From Tessaracoccus bendigoensis DSM 12906 (lineage in GTDB: Bacteria > Actinomycetota > Actinomycetes > Propionibacteriales > Propionibacteriaceae), in the NCBI RefSeq assembly GCF_900141915.1, contig NZ_FQZG01000043.1, forward strand, positions 1 through 37,294: a DNA stretch of 37,294 nt. The letters run 5' to 3'. The position numbers were made by a program, and so were the translations under genes. Shown here piece by piece: positions 6,827-15,621 of this stretch; within the stretch, counting starts at the first letter, position 1, and every line of letters starts with the position of its first letter. The notes beneath the pieces were generated by a model. That model was not told where the DNA came from and did no database searches. It saw nothing but the letters and a program-made list of their open reading frames with translations.

Positions 6827-7747
6827 CTACCCAACCCCAGCGCCCGCGCCACCCAGTTCGGCGGGGATGTTGGCGGGGCGGGGGCCCTGGTAGTCGGCAC
6901 CGTAGGCGCCCGGTGCCGGGCGACGCTTCCGCATCGGCGCCGAGACGCCCTGCGCGAGCCGTCGCGACGTGATCAGGAAGCCCGTGTGCGACGACGTGCC
7001 ATGGCCAGGCCTGATCGCCAGACCCTCCGCGTGCCAGTCCCGCACCGTCGTCTCGGTGGCGAGAGGTTCGGTGAACCCGCCGTGCGCGCGCAGGGTGTCG
7101 GCGACCCGTCCGAGCTGGGTGGCCGTAGCGACGTAGCACGTCAGCACCCCGCCGGGCACCATCCGTTCCCCAACCGCTTCGACGCACTCCCACGGCGCGA
7201 GCATGTCGAGGACCGCGCGGTCGATGGGCTCGTCCGTGATCGACTCGACGAGGTCGCCCACCGTCAACGTCCACGCCGGATGTGACCCGCCGAGGAAGTT
7301 CTCGACGTTGGCACGGGCGACGTCGGCGAACTGCTGGCGCCGCTCGTAGGAATGCAGTGCCCCGTCCGGCCCGATGGCGCGCAGCAGCGCCAACGTCAGG
7401 GCCCCGGAACCGACGCCGGCCTCCAGCACCCGGGCACCCGGGAAGATGTCGGTCCACATCAGGATCTGGGCGGCGTCCTTCGGATAGACGACCGCGGCGT
7501 CGCGCGGCATGGAGACCATGTACTCGTTCAGCACCGGCCGGAAGGCCAGGTACTGCATGCCCCCGGCCGAGGTGACGGTGACACCCTCGGGCCCACCGAT
7601 CAGGTCGTCGTGGCTGACGGCGCCCTTGGTGGTGTGCCAGGTGGCACCCTCTTTCAGCACCACCGACTTTCGCCTGCCCTTGCTGTCGGTGAGGGTGACG
7701 CGGTCACCTGCCTGCAGGTTGCCGGTGTGCACGCCGGAGAGGTTCAT
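6827..7747 (-). CDS. trmI: tRNA (adenine-58-N1)-methyltransferase
   Basis: SAM-dependent methyltransferase that makes m1A58 in the T-loop of tRNAs; 306 aa, expected homotetramer. The N-terminal beta domain (residues 1-75) binds tRNA. It is followed by PRDAAVVYPKDAAQIL and the SAM-binding motif EAGVGSGALTLALL at 109-122. The Asp of motif IV appears in IDRAVLDMLAPWE. The length and N-terminal domain match actinobacterial TrmI. The ATG forms an ATGA overlap with the upstream HAD gene, so it is the last gene of metH-HAD-trmI. In mycobacteria this gene lies near the proteasome and Mpa locus; here only prcB-prcA remains nearby. Confidence 0.95.
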   Translation of the reverse strand: MNLSGVHTGNLQAGDRVTLTDSKGRRKSVVLKEGATWHTTKGAVSHDDLIGGPEGVTVTSAGGMQYLAFRPVLNEYMVSMPRDAAVVYPKDAAQILMWTDIFPGARVLEAGVGSGALTLALLRAIGPDGALHSYERRQQFADVARANVENFLGGSHPAWTLTVGDLVESITDEPIDRAVLDMLAPWECVEAVGERMVPGGVLTCYVATATQLGRVADTLRAHGGFTEPLATETTVRDWHAEGLAIRPGHGTSSHTGFLITSRRLAQGVSAPMRKRRPAPGAYGADYQGPRPANIPAELGGAGAGVG

Positions 7748-8421
7748 CGCCGGTTTCCCTTCGCTTCATGCCAGATCCCGAGCAGATCCGGCCAGGTTGT
7801 CGACGCCAGCCCGTCGCTGGAGATCACCATCCTCGGGTGGGACTCGAGTTGGGCGAGGACCGGCACAGCATAGACGAATGCGCCCGCGGCAAGCGCCGAC
7901 GCGGTCCCTGGCACCGAATCCTCCAGCGCTATCGAGCCGTCCGAAGAAACGCCGAGCCTCTCCATCGCCAACAGATACGGGTCGGGATGCGGCTTCGACC
8001 TGGCGACATCGTCGCCGTGTACGACGAACTGCACCGCAGGTGGCAGCAGGTCGACGGCGGCCGCCATGATCGTCCCGTTCGACGCGGTCACCACCGCGGC
8101 AGGAACGCCGTCATCTGCCGCTTCCTCGAGCAGTTCGAGCGCACCGGGCAGGAACGGCAACCCGTCGCGACGCAGCTGGTCTGCGATCCGCCTGTGCAAC
8201 TCGTCGTGGATCTCCTCATGCCGGTCGGGCCGACCGATCGCCTCGGCCATCTGTCTCGTGGTGATGGCGGCGCTCTGCCCGATCAGCGAACGCATCATGT
8301 CCTCGCCCCAGACGACGTCATGGTCGGCGAGCATCTCCGCCTCGGTCTGGGCCCAGATCGGTTCGGTGTCGACGAGGGTACCGTCGAAGTCCCAGAGGAC
8401 CGCCTCAGGCCTAGCCCGCAT
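7744..8421 (-). CDS. HAD-superfamily hydrolase (beta-phosphoglucomutase-like phosphatase)
   Basis: A 225-aa HAD subfamily IA protein. The nucleophile motif DFDGTLVDTE has D11 and the general acid D13. An alpha-helical cap of the type found in beta-phosphoglucomutase-like phosphatases follows (MMRSLIGQSAAITTRQMAE). Motif II is VVTAS, motif III is the Lys in ARSKPHPDPYL, and motif IV is ALEDSVPGTASALAAG. It therefore hydrolyses or transfers a phosphate on a small molecule, probably a sugar phosphate or nucleotide; the substrate is not evident. It overlaps metH by 11 nt upstream and trmI by 4 nt downstream, so it is co-transcribed with both. Confidence 0.9.
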   Translation of the reverse strand: MRARPEAVLWDFDGTLVDTEPIWAQTEAEMLADHDVVWGEDMMRSLIGQSAAITTRQMAEAIGRPDRHEEIHDELHRRIADQLRRDGLPFLPGALELLEEAADDGVPAAVVTASNGTIMAAAVDLLPPAVQFVVHGDDVARSKPHPDPYLLAMERLGVSSDGSIALEDSVPGTASALAAGAFVYAVPVLAQLESHPRMVISSDGLASTTWPDLLGIWHEAKGNRR

Positions 8422-11400
8422 TGAAGTACTTCGCTTCGGGGTGGTGCAGGATGAACGCGTCGGTGGACTGCTCGGGGTGCAACTGGAGTTCCTCGCTCAA
8501 CTCGACCCCGATCCGCCCCGGTTCAAGCAGGCCCATCAGCTTGACGCGGTCCTCGAGGTCCGGACAGGCCGGGTAGCCGAACGAGTAGCGCGAACCGCGG
8601 TAGGCCTGGTCTCGGATGGCCTCCGAGACGGTGCCCTCCTGGGCGCCGAACCCGAGCTCCAATCGGGTTCGGTGGTGCCAGAACTCCGCCAACGCCTCGG
8701 TCAGCTGCACAGACAGGCCGTGCAACTCGAGGTAGTCGCGGTAGGCATTGGCCTCGAACAGCTTCTGCGTTGCGCCGGCCACCTCGGAGCCCATCGTGAC
8801 GACCTGGCAGGCGAACACGTCGGGCCCGAGCTCCTCGGCCTCGGCCCGGTCGCGGAAGAAGTCGGGGATCGACAGGTGCCGGTCGCGACGCTGCCGCGGG
8901 AACGTGAAACGGGTCAGTTCCCTGGTCCAGTCGTCGGGATCGCCGATCACCAGGTCGCGACCTTCGCTGTAGGCGGGCCAGTAGCCGTGCACGACGGCGA
9001 AACCGCCGATCTGCTCGGTCTTGATCCGGTCGAGCCACATCCGCAGCCGCGGCAGCGCCTCGGTCTTCACGAGCTCCTCGTAGCTGGGGCCGCCCTTGAT
9101 CGCCCGCATGCCCCAGCGGCCCATGAAGGTGGCCCGGTGGTCGAGCCACTCGACGATCTCGGCCAGCGCGATGCCCTTGACCACCCGCGACCCCCAGAAC
9201 GGCGGGGTCGGCACCTCGACCCGGCGTTGGACGTCGGAGCGGGGCAGCGAGTCCTGGTCGACCTCGTCGACGACCTCCACCTTGGGGTAGCGGCGCTTCT
9301 TCGGCTCCGGCAGCTTCGCGCCGGGCAGGCCCTGCTTGACCGCCATGACGGCATCCATCAGCGCGAGCCCCTCGAACGCGTCCTTGGCGTAGCGCACCTC
9401 CCCCTCGAACAGGTCGCCGAGGTCGTGCTCGACGTAGGCCCTGGTCAACGCCGCTCCACCGAGCATGACGGGGTACTTGTCGGCCAGCCCGAGCCGGTTC
9501 AGCTCGACCAGGTTGTCCTTCATCACCAGGGTCGACTTCACCAGCAGCCCCGACATCCCGATGGCGTCGGCCTTGTGCGCCTCCGCGGCCTCGACGATGG
9601 CGTTGATCGGCTGCTTGATGCCGATGTTGATCACCGTGTAGCCGTTGTTGCTGACGATGATGTCGACCAGGTTCTTCCCGATGTCGTGTACGTCTCCGCG
9701 GACGGTGGCCAGCACCAGCGTGCCCTTGCCGGAGTCGCCTTCCGCCTTCTCCATATGGGGTTCCAGGTACGCGACGGCCGTCTTCATCACCTCTGCGGAC
9801 TGCAGCACGAACGGGAGCTGCATCTGGCCGGAGCCGAACAGCTCGCCCACGGTCTTCATGCCTGCCAGGAGGTCCTCGTTGATGATCTCGAGGGCCGCCT
9901 TGGTTTTCAGAGCCTCTTCGAGGTCCGCATCAAGGCCCTTGCCTTCACCGTCGATGATGCGACGGCGAAGCCTCTCGGCCAGCGGAAGCGCGGCCAGTTC
10001 CGCGGCACGCGTGGCTTTGGCGGAGGCCGCGGTGACCCCCTCGAACAGCTCCAGGTACCTCACGAGCGGGTCGTAGTCGCCGTCGCGGCGGTCGTAGACC
10101 AGATCGAGGGCGACCTTCCGCTGCTCTTCCGGGATGCGGTCCATCGGGAGGATCTTGGCGCTGTGCACGATCGCCGAGTCGAGGCCGACCTGGACGCACT
10201 CGTGCAGGAACACCGAGTTCAGCACGATGCGGGCGGCCGGGTTCAGGCCGAATGAGACGTTGCTGACGCCGAGCGTGGTGCGCACCCCGGGGTAGCGGCG
10301 CTTGAGTTCGCGGATCGCTTCAATGGTCTCGAGGCCGTCGCGCCTGGTCTCCTCCTGGCCGGTGGCGATCGGGAAGGTGAGGCAGTCGACCAGGATGTCG
10401 CCGACGTCCATGCCCCAATTCCCGACCAGGTCGTCCACCAGCCGGGAGGCGACGCGCACCTTCCATTCGGCGGTGCGGGCCTGGCCCTCCTCGTCGATCG
10501 TCAGCGCGACGACGGCGGCGCCGTGCTCCTTGACCAGGGGCATCACCTTCGCGAAGCGGGATTCGGGGCCGTCGCCGTCCTCATAGTTGACGGAGTTGAT
10601 GATGCTGCGGCCCGCCAGCCGCTCGAGGCCGGCCAACAGCACGTGCGGCTCGGTCGAATCGAGGACGATCGGCAGCGTCACCGCGGTCGAGAGCCGGAAC
10701 GCGAGCTCCGACATGTCGGCGGCGCCGTCACGACCTACGTAGTCGATGCACAGGTCGAGGATGTGCGCACCGTCGCGGGCCTGGGCCTTGGCGATGTCGA
10801 CGCATTCATCCCAGTTCCCCGCCAGCATCGAGTCCCGGAACGCCTTTGAACCGTTGGCGTTGGTCCGCTCACCGATGCTGAGGTAGCTGGCGTCCTGTTC
10901 GAACGGCACCTCGATGTAGAGGCTGGACGAGGCCCGCTCGTCCTCGACCTCGCGTGCGACGACCTCCTGCCCGCTGAACCGCTCGGCCAGCAGCCGGATG
11001 TGCTCCGGTGTGGTGCCGCAGCAGCCACCGATCACAGCGAGCCCGAACTCGCCCAGGTACTGGCCGAGCGCGTCGGCCAGTCCTTCCGGGCTTAGCGGGT
11101 AGCGGGCACCGTCGGCGGTCAGTTCCGGGAGCCCGGCGTTGGGCATGGCGCCGACGGCGATGCCTGCGCGACGCGCGAGATGGCGCAGATGCTCGCTCAT
11201 CTCCGCCGGGCCGGTGGCGCAGTTGAGGCCGATGCAGTCGATGCCGAGCGCTTGGAGCGTGGTCAGCGCCGCGCCGATCTCGGAGCCCAGCAACATCGTC
11301 CCGGTGGTCTCGACCGTGACGTTGACCATGATCGGCAGCTCGACGCCCGCCTTCTCGCGGGCGCGTTTCGCCGCGATGACCGCGGCCTTGGCCTGCAACA

Positions 11401-11893
11401 GGTCCTGGCAGGTCTCGATCTGGACGGCGTCGATACCGCCACGGATCATGGCCTCGACCTGGGCCTGGTAGGCGTCACGGACGGCGGCGAACCCGATGTG
11501 TCCCAGCGTCGGCAGCTTGGTACCCGGGCCCATGGAGCCGAGCACGAACCGGGGATGTTCGTCAGTAGCGAACTCGTCGGCGACGGTGCGCGCAACGCGG
11601 GCCCCGGCCTCCGCGAGCTCCTCCAACCGGTCGACGATGTCGTACTCCCCGAGCGCCGCCAGGTTCGTGCCGAACGTATTGGTTTCGACGGCGTCAGAAC
11701 CGGCCTCGAAGTAGGCCCTGTGCACGGCGGCCACCACATCTGGCCTTGTCACATTGAGAATCTCGTTGCAGCCTTCCAGCCCGAGGAAGTCATCTTCGAT
11801 GGACAACTCGCCGAAGGACTGCAGCATGGTTCCCATCGCCCCGTCGGCGACGAGGACGCGGCGGTTCAGGAGGTCAGTCAGTGAGTTTGGCAC
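8411..11893 (-). CDS. metH: Cobalamin-dependent methionine synthase
   Basis: Transfers the methyl group of 5-methyl-tetrahydrofolate to homocysteine through methylcobalamin; 1160 aa, cytoplasmic. The homocysteine domain (1-310) has the zinc cysteines C225 (GLNCATGP) and C291/C292 (GGCCGTTPEHIR). The folate (pterin) domain is about 330-600 (IGERTNANGSKAFR). The B12 cap and Rossmann domain is about 640-880, with the cobalt-ligand motif DVHDIGKN at 734-741 (His736). The C-terminal reactivation domain has GYWPAYSEGRD and a YRGSRYSFGYPACPDL segment. The protein is full length with all four modules. The GTG start at 11893 follows a TACCCT box by 6 nt, so transcription may be leaderless. I see no cobalamin riboswitch: only 35 bp separate it from the divergent PAC2 gene. 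Confidence 0.97.
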   Translation of the reverse strand: MPNSLTDLLNRRVLVADGAMGTMLQSFGELSIEDDFLGLEGCNEILNVTRPDVVAAVHRAYFEAGSDAVETNTFGTNLAALGEYDIVDRLEELAEAGARVARTVADEFATDEHPRFVLGSMGPGTKLPTLGHIGFAAVRDAYQAQVEAMIRGGIDAVQIETCQDLLQAKAAVIAAKRAREKAGVELPIMVNVTVETTGTMLLGSEIGAALTTLQALGIDCIGLNCATGPAEMSEHLRHLARRAGIAVGAMPNAGLPELTADGARYPLSPEGLADALGQYLGEFGLAVIGGCCGTTPEHIRLLAERFSGQEVVAREVEDERASSSLYIEVPFEQDASYLSIGERTNANGSKAFRDSMLAGNWDECVDIAKAQARDGAHILDLCIDYVGRDGAADMSELAFRLSTAVTLPIVLDSTEPHVLLAGLERLAGRSIINSVNYEDGDGPESRFAKVMPLVKEHGAAVVALTIDEEGQARTAEWKVRVASRLVDDLVGNWGMDVGDILVDCLTFPIATGQEETRRDGLETIEAIRELKRRYPGVRTTLGVSNVSFGLNPAARIVLNSVFLHECVQVGLDSAIVHSAKILPMDRIPEEQRKVALDLVYDRRDGDYDPLVRYLELFEGVTAASAKATRAAELAALPLAERLRRRIIDGEGKGLDADLEEALKTKAALEIINEDLLAGMKTVGELFGSGQMQLPFVLQSAEVMKTAVAYLEPHMEKAEGDSGKGTLVLATVRGDVHDIGKNLVDIIVSNNGYTVINIGIKQPINAIVEAAEAHKADAIGMSGLLVKSTLVMKDNLVELNRLGLADKYPVMLGGAALTRAYVEHDLGDLFEGEVRYAKDAFEGLALMDAVMAVKQGLPGAKLPEPKKRRYPKVEVVDEVDQDSLPRSDVQRRVEVPTPPFWGSRVVKGIALAEIVEWLDHRATFMGRWGMRAIKGGPSYEELVKTEALPRLRMWLDRIKTEQIGGFAVVHGYWPAYSEGRDLVIGDPDDWTRELTRFTFPRQRRDRHLSIPDFFRDRAEAEELGPDVFACQVVTMGSEVAGATQKLFEANAYRDYLELHGLSVQLTEALAEFWHHRTRLELGFGAQEGTVSEAIRDQAYRGSRYSFGYPACPDLEDRVKLMGLLEPGRIGVELSEELQLHPEQSTDAFILHHPEAKYFNAG

Positions 11894-11899
11894 GCGGCA

Positions 11900-11905
11900 A
11901 GGGTA
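11900..11905 (-). promoter_or_regulatory. Leaderless -10 box for metH
   Basis: Minus-strand TACCCT is followed by tgccgc and then the GTG at 11893. It leaves no room for a 5' leader or riboswitch. Confidence 0.55.
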
Positions 11906-11916
11906 CCCGCACCGGG

Positions 11917-11922
11917 TAGGGT
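11917..11922 (+). promoter_or_regulatory. Leaderless -10 box for the PAC2 gene
   Basis: TAGGGT is followed by gaacga and then the ATG at 11929. It is back-to-back with the metH box, 11 bp away, so the two -35 regions must overlap the opposite gene's start. Confidence 0.6.
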
Positions 11923-11928
11923 GAACGA

Positions 11929-12777
11929 ATGCAGTTCGCGAGCATGGATGACCTACGCAATCCCGCCATCGCCGTCGCGTTTTCCGGTTGGAACGACGCC
12001 GGCAACGCGGCGAGCGACCTGCTGCGTCACCTGAACGGCAGCTATCCCGGCACTGATCTCGGCGTCATGGACGACGAGCGCTATTGGGACTTCCAGCAAA
12101 CCCGCCCGATGCTGCACCGGGAGGCCGACGGCCCGTGGATCGAGTGGCCGGCGATCAGGATGCGCGTGGTCCACCACCCCGAGCGCGACATCGTCACGGT
12201 GCTCGGCCCCGAACCCAACCTGCTGTGGCGGACGTTCTCATTGGAGCTGATCAGGGCACTGGTCCAAATCGATCCCGAGATCGTGTTGTTCCTCGGGGCC
12301 ATGCTGAGCGACGCCCCACACAGCCGCCCGCTGCCGGTCGGCGTCTATTCGGCCGACCCCCAGATCGGTGAGCGGTTCTCTGTTGGGGACAACGACTACA
12401 CCGGCCCCACCGGGATGCTGGGCGTGGCCGGCCAGTTGCTCCTGCACGAGCAGATCCCCAGCGCATCACTCTGGGTGTCGGTCCCCCACTATGTTTCGAC
12501 GCCGCCGAACCCGAAGGCGCAGGAGGCGCTGCTGACCGAACTTGAGGCCGTGTTGCGGATCAGCCTCGACCACGCGGAGATTCCCGAAGAGGCCGTCAAG
12601 TGGAGCGAGGCGGTCGACCAGTTGAGTCAACAGGACCCGGAAATCGCCGAGTACATCGAACAACTGGAGGAGGCGCGCGACGCGGAAGAGGTCGAAGGCG
12701 CCACCGGAGACACGATCGCGGCCGAGTTGGAGAAGTTCCTGCGACGCCGGGGCGACGATGGTCGCTCCACTGCCTGA
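11929..12777 (+). CDS. PAC2 (proteasome assembly chaperone 2) family protein
   Basis: A 282-aa cytoplasmic protein of the PAC2/DUF75 group. The N-terminus has the family pattern (AIAVAFSGWNDAGNAASDLLRHL). A central IVLFLGAMLSDAPHSRPLPV is followed by GPTGMLGVAGQLL and VPHYVSTPPNPKA. The C-terminal quarter is acidic and helical. Eukaryotic relatives help to assemble the 20S proteasome; the role in actinobacteria is not settled. The proteasome genes lie 5.6 kb away, so a functional link is possible but is only inferred. It starts at the ATG behind a leaderless -10 box, is divergent from metH, and ends 54 bp before the convergent rpe gene. Confidence 0.9.
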   Translation: MQFASMDDLRNPAIAVAFSGWNDAGNAASDLLRHLNGSYPGTDLGVMDDERYWDFQQTRPMLHREADGPWIEWPAIRMRVVHHPERDIVTVLGPEPNLLWRTFSLELIRALVQIDPEIVLFLGAMLSDAPHSRPLPVGVYSADPQIGERFSVGDNDYTGPTGMLGVAGQLLLHEQIPSASLWVSVPHYVSTPPNPKAQEALLTELEAVLRISLDHAEIPEEAVKWSEAVDQLSQQDPEIAEYIEQLEEARDAEEVEGATGDTIAAELEKFLRRRGDDGRSTA

Positions 12778-12831
12778 TGGGCACGACAGTCCACCGCCCT
12801 GGAAACCAACGGGCCCGCTGACTCAGCTGAC

Positions 12832-13485
12832 TCAGTGACGGCAGGCGGCAACGGCGAGGTCGCGCAATTGCGCGACCATCTCGTCTGGGTCGGCAGCGTT
12901 GTAGACCGCGGAACCGGCGACGAACGTGTCCGCACCAGCCTCGGCGCAGCGTCCGATCGTCTCGGCACTGACTCCCCCGTCGACCTGCAGCCAGATCGGT
13001 CGATCGCCCAGTAGTTGGCGCGTGCGTCGGATCTTGGGGAGCACCAGGTCGAGGAACTTCTGCCCCCCGAAGCCGGGCTCGACCGTCATGAGTAGCACCA
13101 TGTCGACCTCGTCCAGCAGGTCGGCGAAGGGGTCGACGGGGGTCGCGGGCTTCAGCGCGATAGCCGCGCGCGCCCCCGCTGAACGCAGTTCCCTGGCAAG
13201 CCGGATCGGCGCCTTCGCCGCCTCGACATGGAAGGTCACCGACTCGGCACCCGCCTCGGCGTAGGCCGGGGCCCAACGGTCCGGATCCTCGATCATCAGG
13301 TGGATGTCGAGCATCTTGACGGTGGCCTTGCGCAGCGATTCGACCACCGGGAGCCCGAGGGTCAGGTTCGGCACGAAATGGTTGTCCATCACGTCGACGT
13401 GGATGGCGTCGGCGCCGGGGATGCGGGCGACCTCGTCGGCCAGGTGGGCAAAGTCGGCGTTGAGGATGCTCGGCGTTATTCGCAT
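12832..13485 (-). CDS. rpe: Ribulose-phosphate 3-epimerase
   Basis: Interconverts ribulose 5-phosphate and xylulose 5-phosphate in the pentose phosphate pathway; 217 aa TIM barrel. The signatures are [11 protein letters not shown] at the N-terminus, [13 protein letters not shown] with a catalytic metal-site Asp, DIHLMIEDP, the phosphate-binding [12 protein letters not shown], and VDGGV near the C-terminus. The protein is complete and of normal length. The ATG at 13485 lies 7 nt after a TAGGGT box, again leaderless in style. It stands alone here, whereas in many actinobacteria rpe follows rsmB. Confidence 0.96.
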   Translation of the reverse strand: MRITPSILNADFAHLADEVARIPGADAIHVDVMDNHFVPNLTLGLPVVESLRKATVKMLDIHLMIEDPDRWAPAYAEAGAESVTFHVEAAKAPIRLARELRSAGARAAIALKPATPVDPFADLLDEVDMVLLMTVEPGFGGQKFLDLVLPKIRRTRQLLGDRPIWLQVDGGVSAETIGRCAEAGADTFVAGSAVYNAADPDEMVAQLRDLAVAACRH

Positions 13486-13492
13486 GGACTAA

Positions 13493-13498
13493 ACCCTA
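13493..13498 (-). promoter_or_regulatory. Leaderless -10 box for rpe
   Basis: Minus-strand TAGGGT is followed by ttagtcc and then the ATG at 13485. Confidence 0.55.
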
Positions 13499-13544
13499 TC
13501 CAAGGCGGGTAGTTGCGTAAGCTCTTGGGTAAGAGGTGATGACC

Positions 13545-13898
13545 ATGGAAATCGGAACCAGACACGTCTATGACCCTCCAGAGGATAGCGACGGCCTCCG
13601 GGTCCTCGTCGACCGGCTGTGGCCACGAGGCTTGAGCAAGGAGCGGGCCGACCTTGACCTGTGGGACAAGGATGTCGCGCCGTCGACGGAGTTGCGGCAG
13701 TGGTGGCACCACGACCCGGCCTCCTTCGACGAGTTCGTCCGCCGATACCGGGCAGAGCTTGATGACTCGGGCGCGGCCGAATCCCTGCTTGCGAAGGTGA
13801 AGGGCCAAGAGAAGGTCACGCTGCTGTTCGCGGCACGCTACCCGAAGAACAACGCGACGGTGTTGGCCACCTACCTTGAGGAGCTGTTGGGCGGCTGA
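13545..13898 (+). CDS. DUF488 family protein
   Basis: A 117-aa protein of the DUF488 group (YeaO-like). The hallmarks are VLVDRLWPRGLSKERADLDLW near the N-terminus, DVAPSTELRQWWHHDP in the middle and VTLLFAARYPKNNATVLATYL at the C-terminus. The family is widespread and small, with no settled function. The frame is also open from a GTG at 13536 and an ATG at 13539, but AGAGG at 13532-13536 is best spaced for the ATG at 13545. It is divergent from rpe. Its 3' end abuts the decayed ATPase remnant on the opposite strand. Confidence 0.9.
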   Translation: MEIGTRHVYDPPEDSDGLRVLVDRLWPRGLSKERADLDLWDKDVAPSTELRQWWHHDPASFDEFVRRYRAELDDSGAAESLLAKVKGQEKVTLLFAARYPKNNATVLATYLEELLGG

Positions 13899-13910
13899 GG
13901 CGGCTACTCC

Positions 13911-14100
13911 TGTCGTAGCGGTCGAACGGCGCCTTCTTGAGTCACTTGATCGAGCCGGGCGCGACGATCTGATTCACGATGGGCGCCCGCCTGCCACAAC
14001 CAGATCAATCTCCGGGTCGTCGGTGCGCGTCCAGTACCCTCCCACCACGCTGGCAGCGAATCGCTGGCTGCCTGCAACGCTCACACGGGCGAATCGGGGC
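13911..14100 (-). pseudogene. Decayed 3' end of a DUF234-type ATP-binding protein gene
   Basis: Read on the minus strand, one frame gives FARVSVAGSQRFAASVVGGY then WTRTDDPEIDLVVAGGRP. This resembles the C-terminal DUF234 segment of archaeal-type ATPases (a vGgYW...PEIDLV pattern). Near 13980 the similarity shifts by one base into another frame reading IVNQIVAPGSIK, then a TGA stop at 13942-13944, then LKKAPFDRYD. In intact relatives that position is normally Trp within GSIKWLE..PFD, so TGG appears to have become TGA. The ATPase part and start are missing, because the NCS1 permease gene occupies the upstream DNA. This is a short relic of a lost gene, recognised from the family pattern and not from an alignment. 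Confidence 0.65.
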
Positions 14101-14163
14101 GCGTCCCTGTCGATTGGTGCCAGAATCGTCCCAGTCGCATGAAGAAGACCCCGGGAGGCCGTC

Positions 14164-15621
14164 GTGACAACCGCAAACGCCACTGGCTCGACCCTGATCG
14201 AGCACGCGGGCATCGAGATCATCCCCGAATCGGAGCGCAACGCCAAGCCCCGCGACCTGTTCTGGCCGTGGTTCGCGGCCAACGTGTCGGTCTTCGGCAT
14301 GAGCTACGGCGCCTGGATCCTCGGGTTCGGGATCTCGTTCTGGCAAGCGGCGCTGGTCTCGGTGATCGGCATCACCGTGTCCTTCTTCCTGTGCGGCGTC
14401 ATCGCCATCGCAGGCAAACGCGGCTCCGCCCCCACCATGGTGCTGTCCCGGGCCGCGTTCGGCGTCAACGGGCAGAAGGTGCCCGGAATCGTCAGCTGGT
14501 TGACGTCGATCGGCTGGGAAACCTACCTGGCGATCCTCGCGGTCCTGGCCACGTCCAGCATCATCACCCGGTTGGGTGGCAACGGAGGGACGGCGGTGCG
14601 GCTGGGGGCGACCGTAGTCGTCGCGGCCTTGATCGTCGGGGCGTCGGTGCTCGGCTACCACACCATCATGAAGCTCCAGTCGGTGCTGACCTGGCTGACC
14701 GGTTTCATCACAATCCTCTACGTGGTACTGACCCTTGGCCACATCGACTTCGCCACCGTCGGCTCCCTCCCGAACGGGAGCCTCGGCCAGGTGCTCGGAG
14801 CCCTGGTCATGGTGATGACCGGCTTCGGGCTCGGCTGGATCAACATCGCCGCCGACTGGACGCGCTACCAGAAGCGAACCGCCTCCGACGGCTCCATCAT
14901 CTTCTGGAACACGTTCGGCGCCTCGGTCGCACCCATCCCGCTGGTGCTCGTCGGCCTGCTCCTTGCAGGTTCGGATCCGGCGCTCAGCGAAACCATCAAC
15001 TTCGACCCGCTGGGCGCCCTCGCATCGATCCTGCCCGTGTGGGTGCTCATCCCGTTCCTGCTGACGGCCGTGCTCGCACTGGTCTCAGGCGCGGTACTCG
15101 GCATCTATTCCTCGGGCCTGACGCTGATCAGCCTCGGCATCAAAATCCCCCGCCCCGCAGCCGCCGCCATCGACGGCGCGATCCTCACGCTCGGCACCAT
15201 CTACGTCGTGTTCTTCGCAGCGAACTTCGTCGAACCGTTCCAGAGTTTCCTGATCACGCTCGGTGTCCCGCTGGCATCGTGGGCGGGCATCCTGATCGCC
15301 GACATCCTGCGCCGCCGGGGCGACTACGACGAGGAGGCCCTCTTCGACCCCAAGGGCCGCTACGGGGCGTGGGACTGGACCTCGATCGGCACCATGGTCG
15401 TGGCGTCGGTGATCGGATGGGGATTCGTGGTCAACGCCTTCTCGGAATCAGCGACCTGGAACAACTGGCAGGGCTACCTGCTGTTCCTGATCGGAGGCCG
15501 CGAGGGTGACTGGGCCTACGCCAACCTGGGTGTCTTCTTCTCGCTCGTGCTGTCGTTCGTCGTGACCTACTTCGCCCGCGCGCGAAAGATCCGCGCCCAG
15601 GAGACCATCAGTCGGCCGTGA
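14164..15621 (+). CDS. NCS1-family nucleobase permease (cytosine permease-like)
   Basis: A 485-aa inner-membrane nucleobase:cation symporter with about 12 helices. The N-terminal motif [20 protein letters not shown] and the helix-2 segment [19 protein letters not shown] are typical. [21 protein letters not shown] lies before helix 3. The repeat-unit features [15 protein letters not shown] and [16 protein letters not shown] match the cytosine/purine branch of NCS1. The exact substrate (cytosine, purine, allantoin or other) is not decided. The GTG start has a good GGGAGG 6 nt upstream. No riboswitch is recognised in the 265-bp upstream gap, which holds the pseudogene remnant. The 3' end overlaps the convergent copA by 14 bp. 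Confidence 0.9.
   Translation: MTTANATGSTLIEHAGIEIIPESERNAKPRDLFWPWFAANVSVFGMSYGAWILGFGISFWQAALVSVIGITVSFFLCGVIAIAGKRGSAPTMVLSRAAFGVNGQKVPGIVSWLTSIGWETYLAILAVLATSSIITRLGGNGGTAVRLGATVVVAALIVGASVLGYHTIMKLQSVLTWLTGFITILYVVLTLGHIDFATVGSLPNGSLGQVLGALVMVMTGFGLGWINIAADWTRYQKRTASDGSIIFWNTFGASVAPIPLVLVGLLLAGSDPALSETINFDPLGALASILPVWVLIPFLLTAVLALVSGAVLGIYSSGLTLISLGIKIPRPAAAAIDGAILTLGTIYVVFFAANFVEPFQSFLITLGVPLASWAGILIADILRRRGDYDEEALFDPKGRYGAWDWTSIGTMVVASVIGWGFVVNAFSESATWNNWQGYLLFLIGGREGDWAYANLGVFFSLVLSFVVTYFARARKIRAQETISRP

Noticed and set aside
8066-10255. 729-codon plus-strand open frame opposite metH
   Set aside because: It is fully antisense to an intact MetH, is rich in Arg, Leu, Gly and Asp as expected from the mirrored GC codon pattern, and shows no family motif.
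12813-12835. Tandem GCTGACTCA repeat at the end of rpe
   Set aside because: Two 9-bp copies only, in a short convergent gap; too small to support a call.
13956-13989. CGGGCGC...GCGCCCG hairpin as a riboswitch or attenuator for the NCS1 permease
   Set aside because: It lies within the ATPase relic on the other strand, far from the start codon, and no conserved riboswitch core is visible.
14139-15509. 456-codon plus-strand frame overlapping the NCS1 permease
   Set aside because: Out-of-frame reading of the permease, rich in Arg, Pro and His, whereas the permease frame has clear membrane helices and family motifs.
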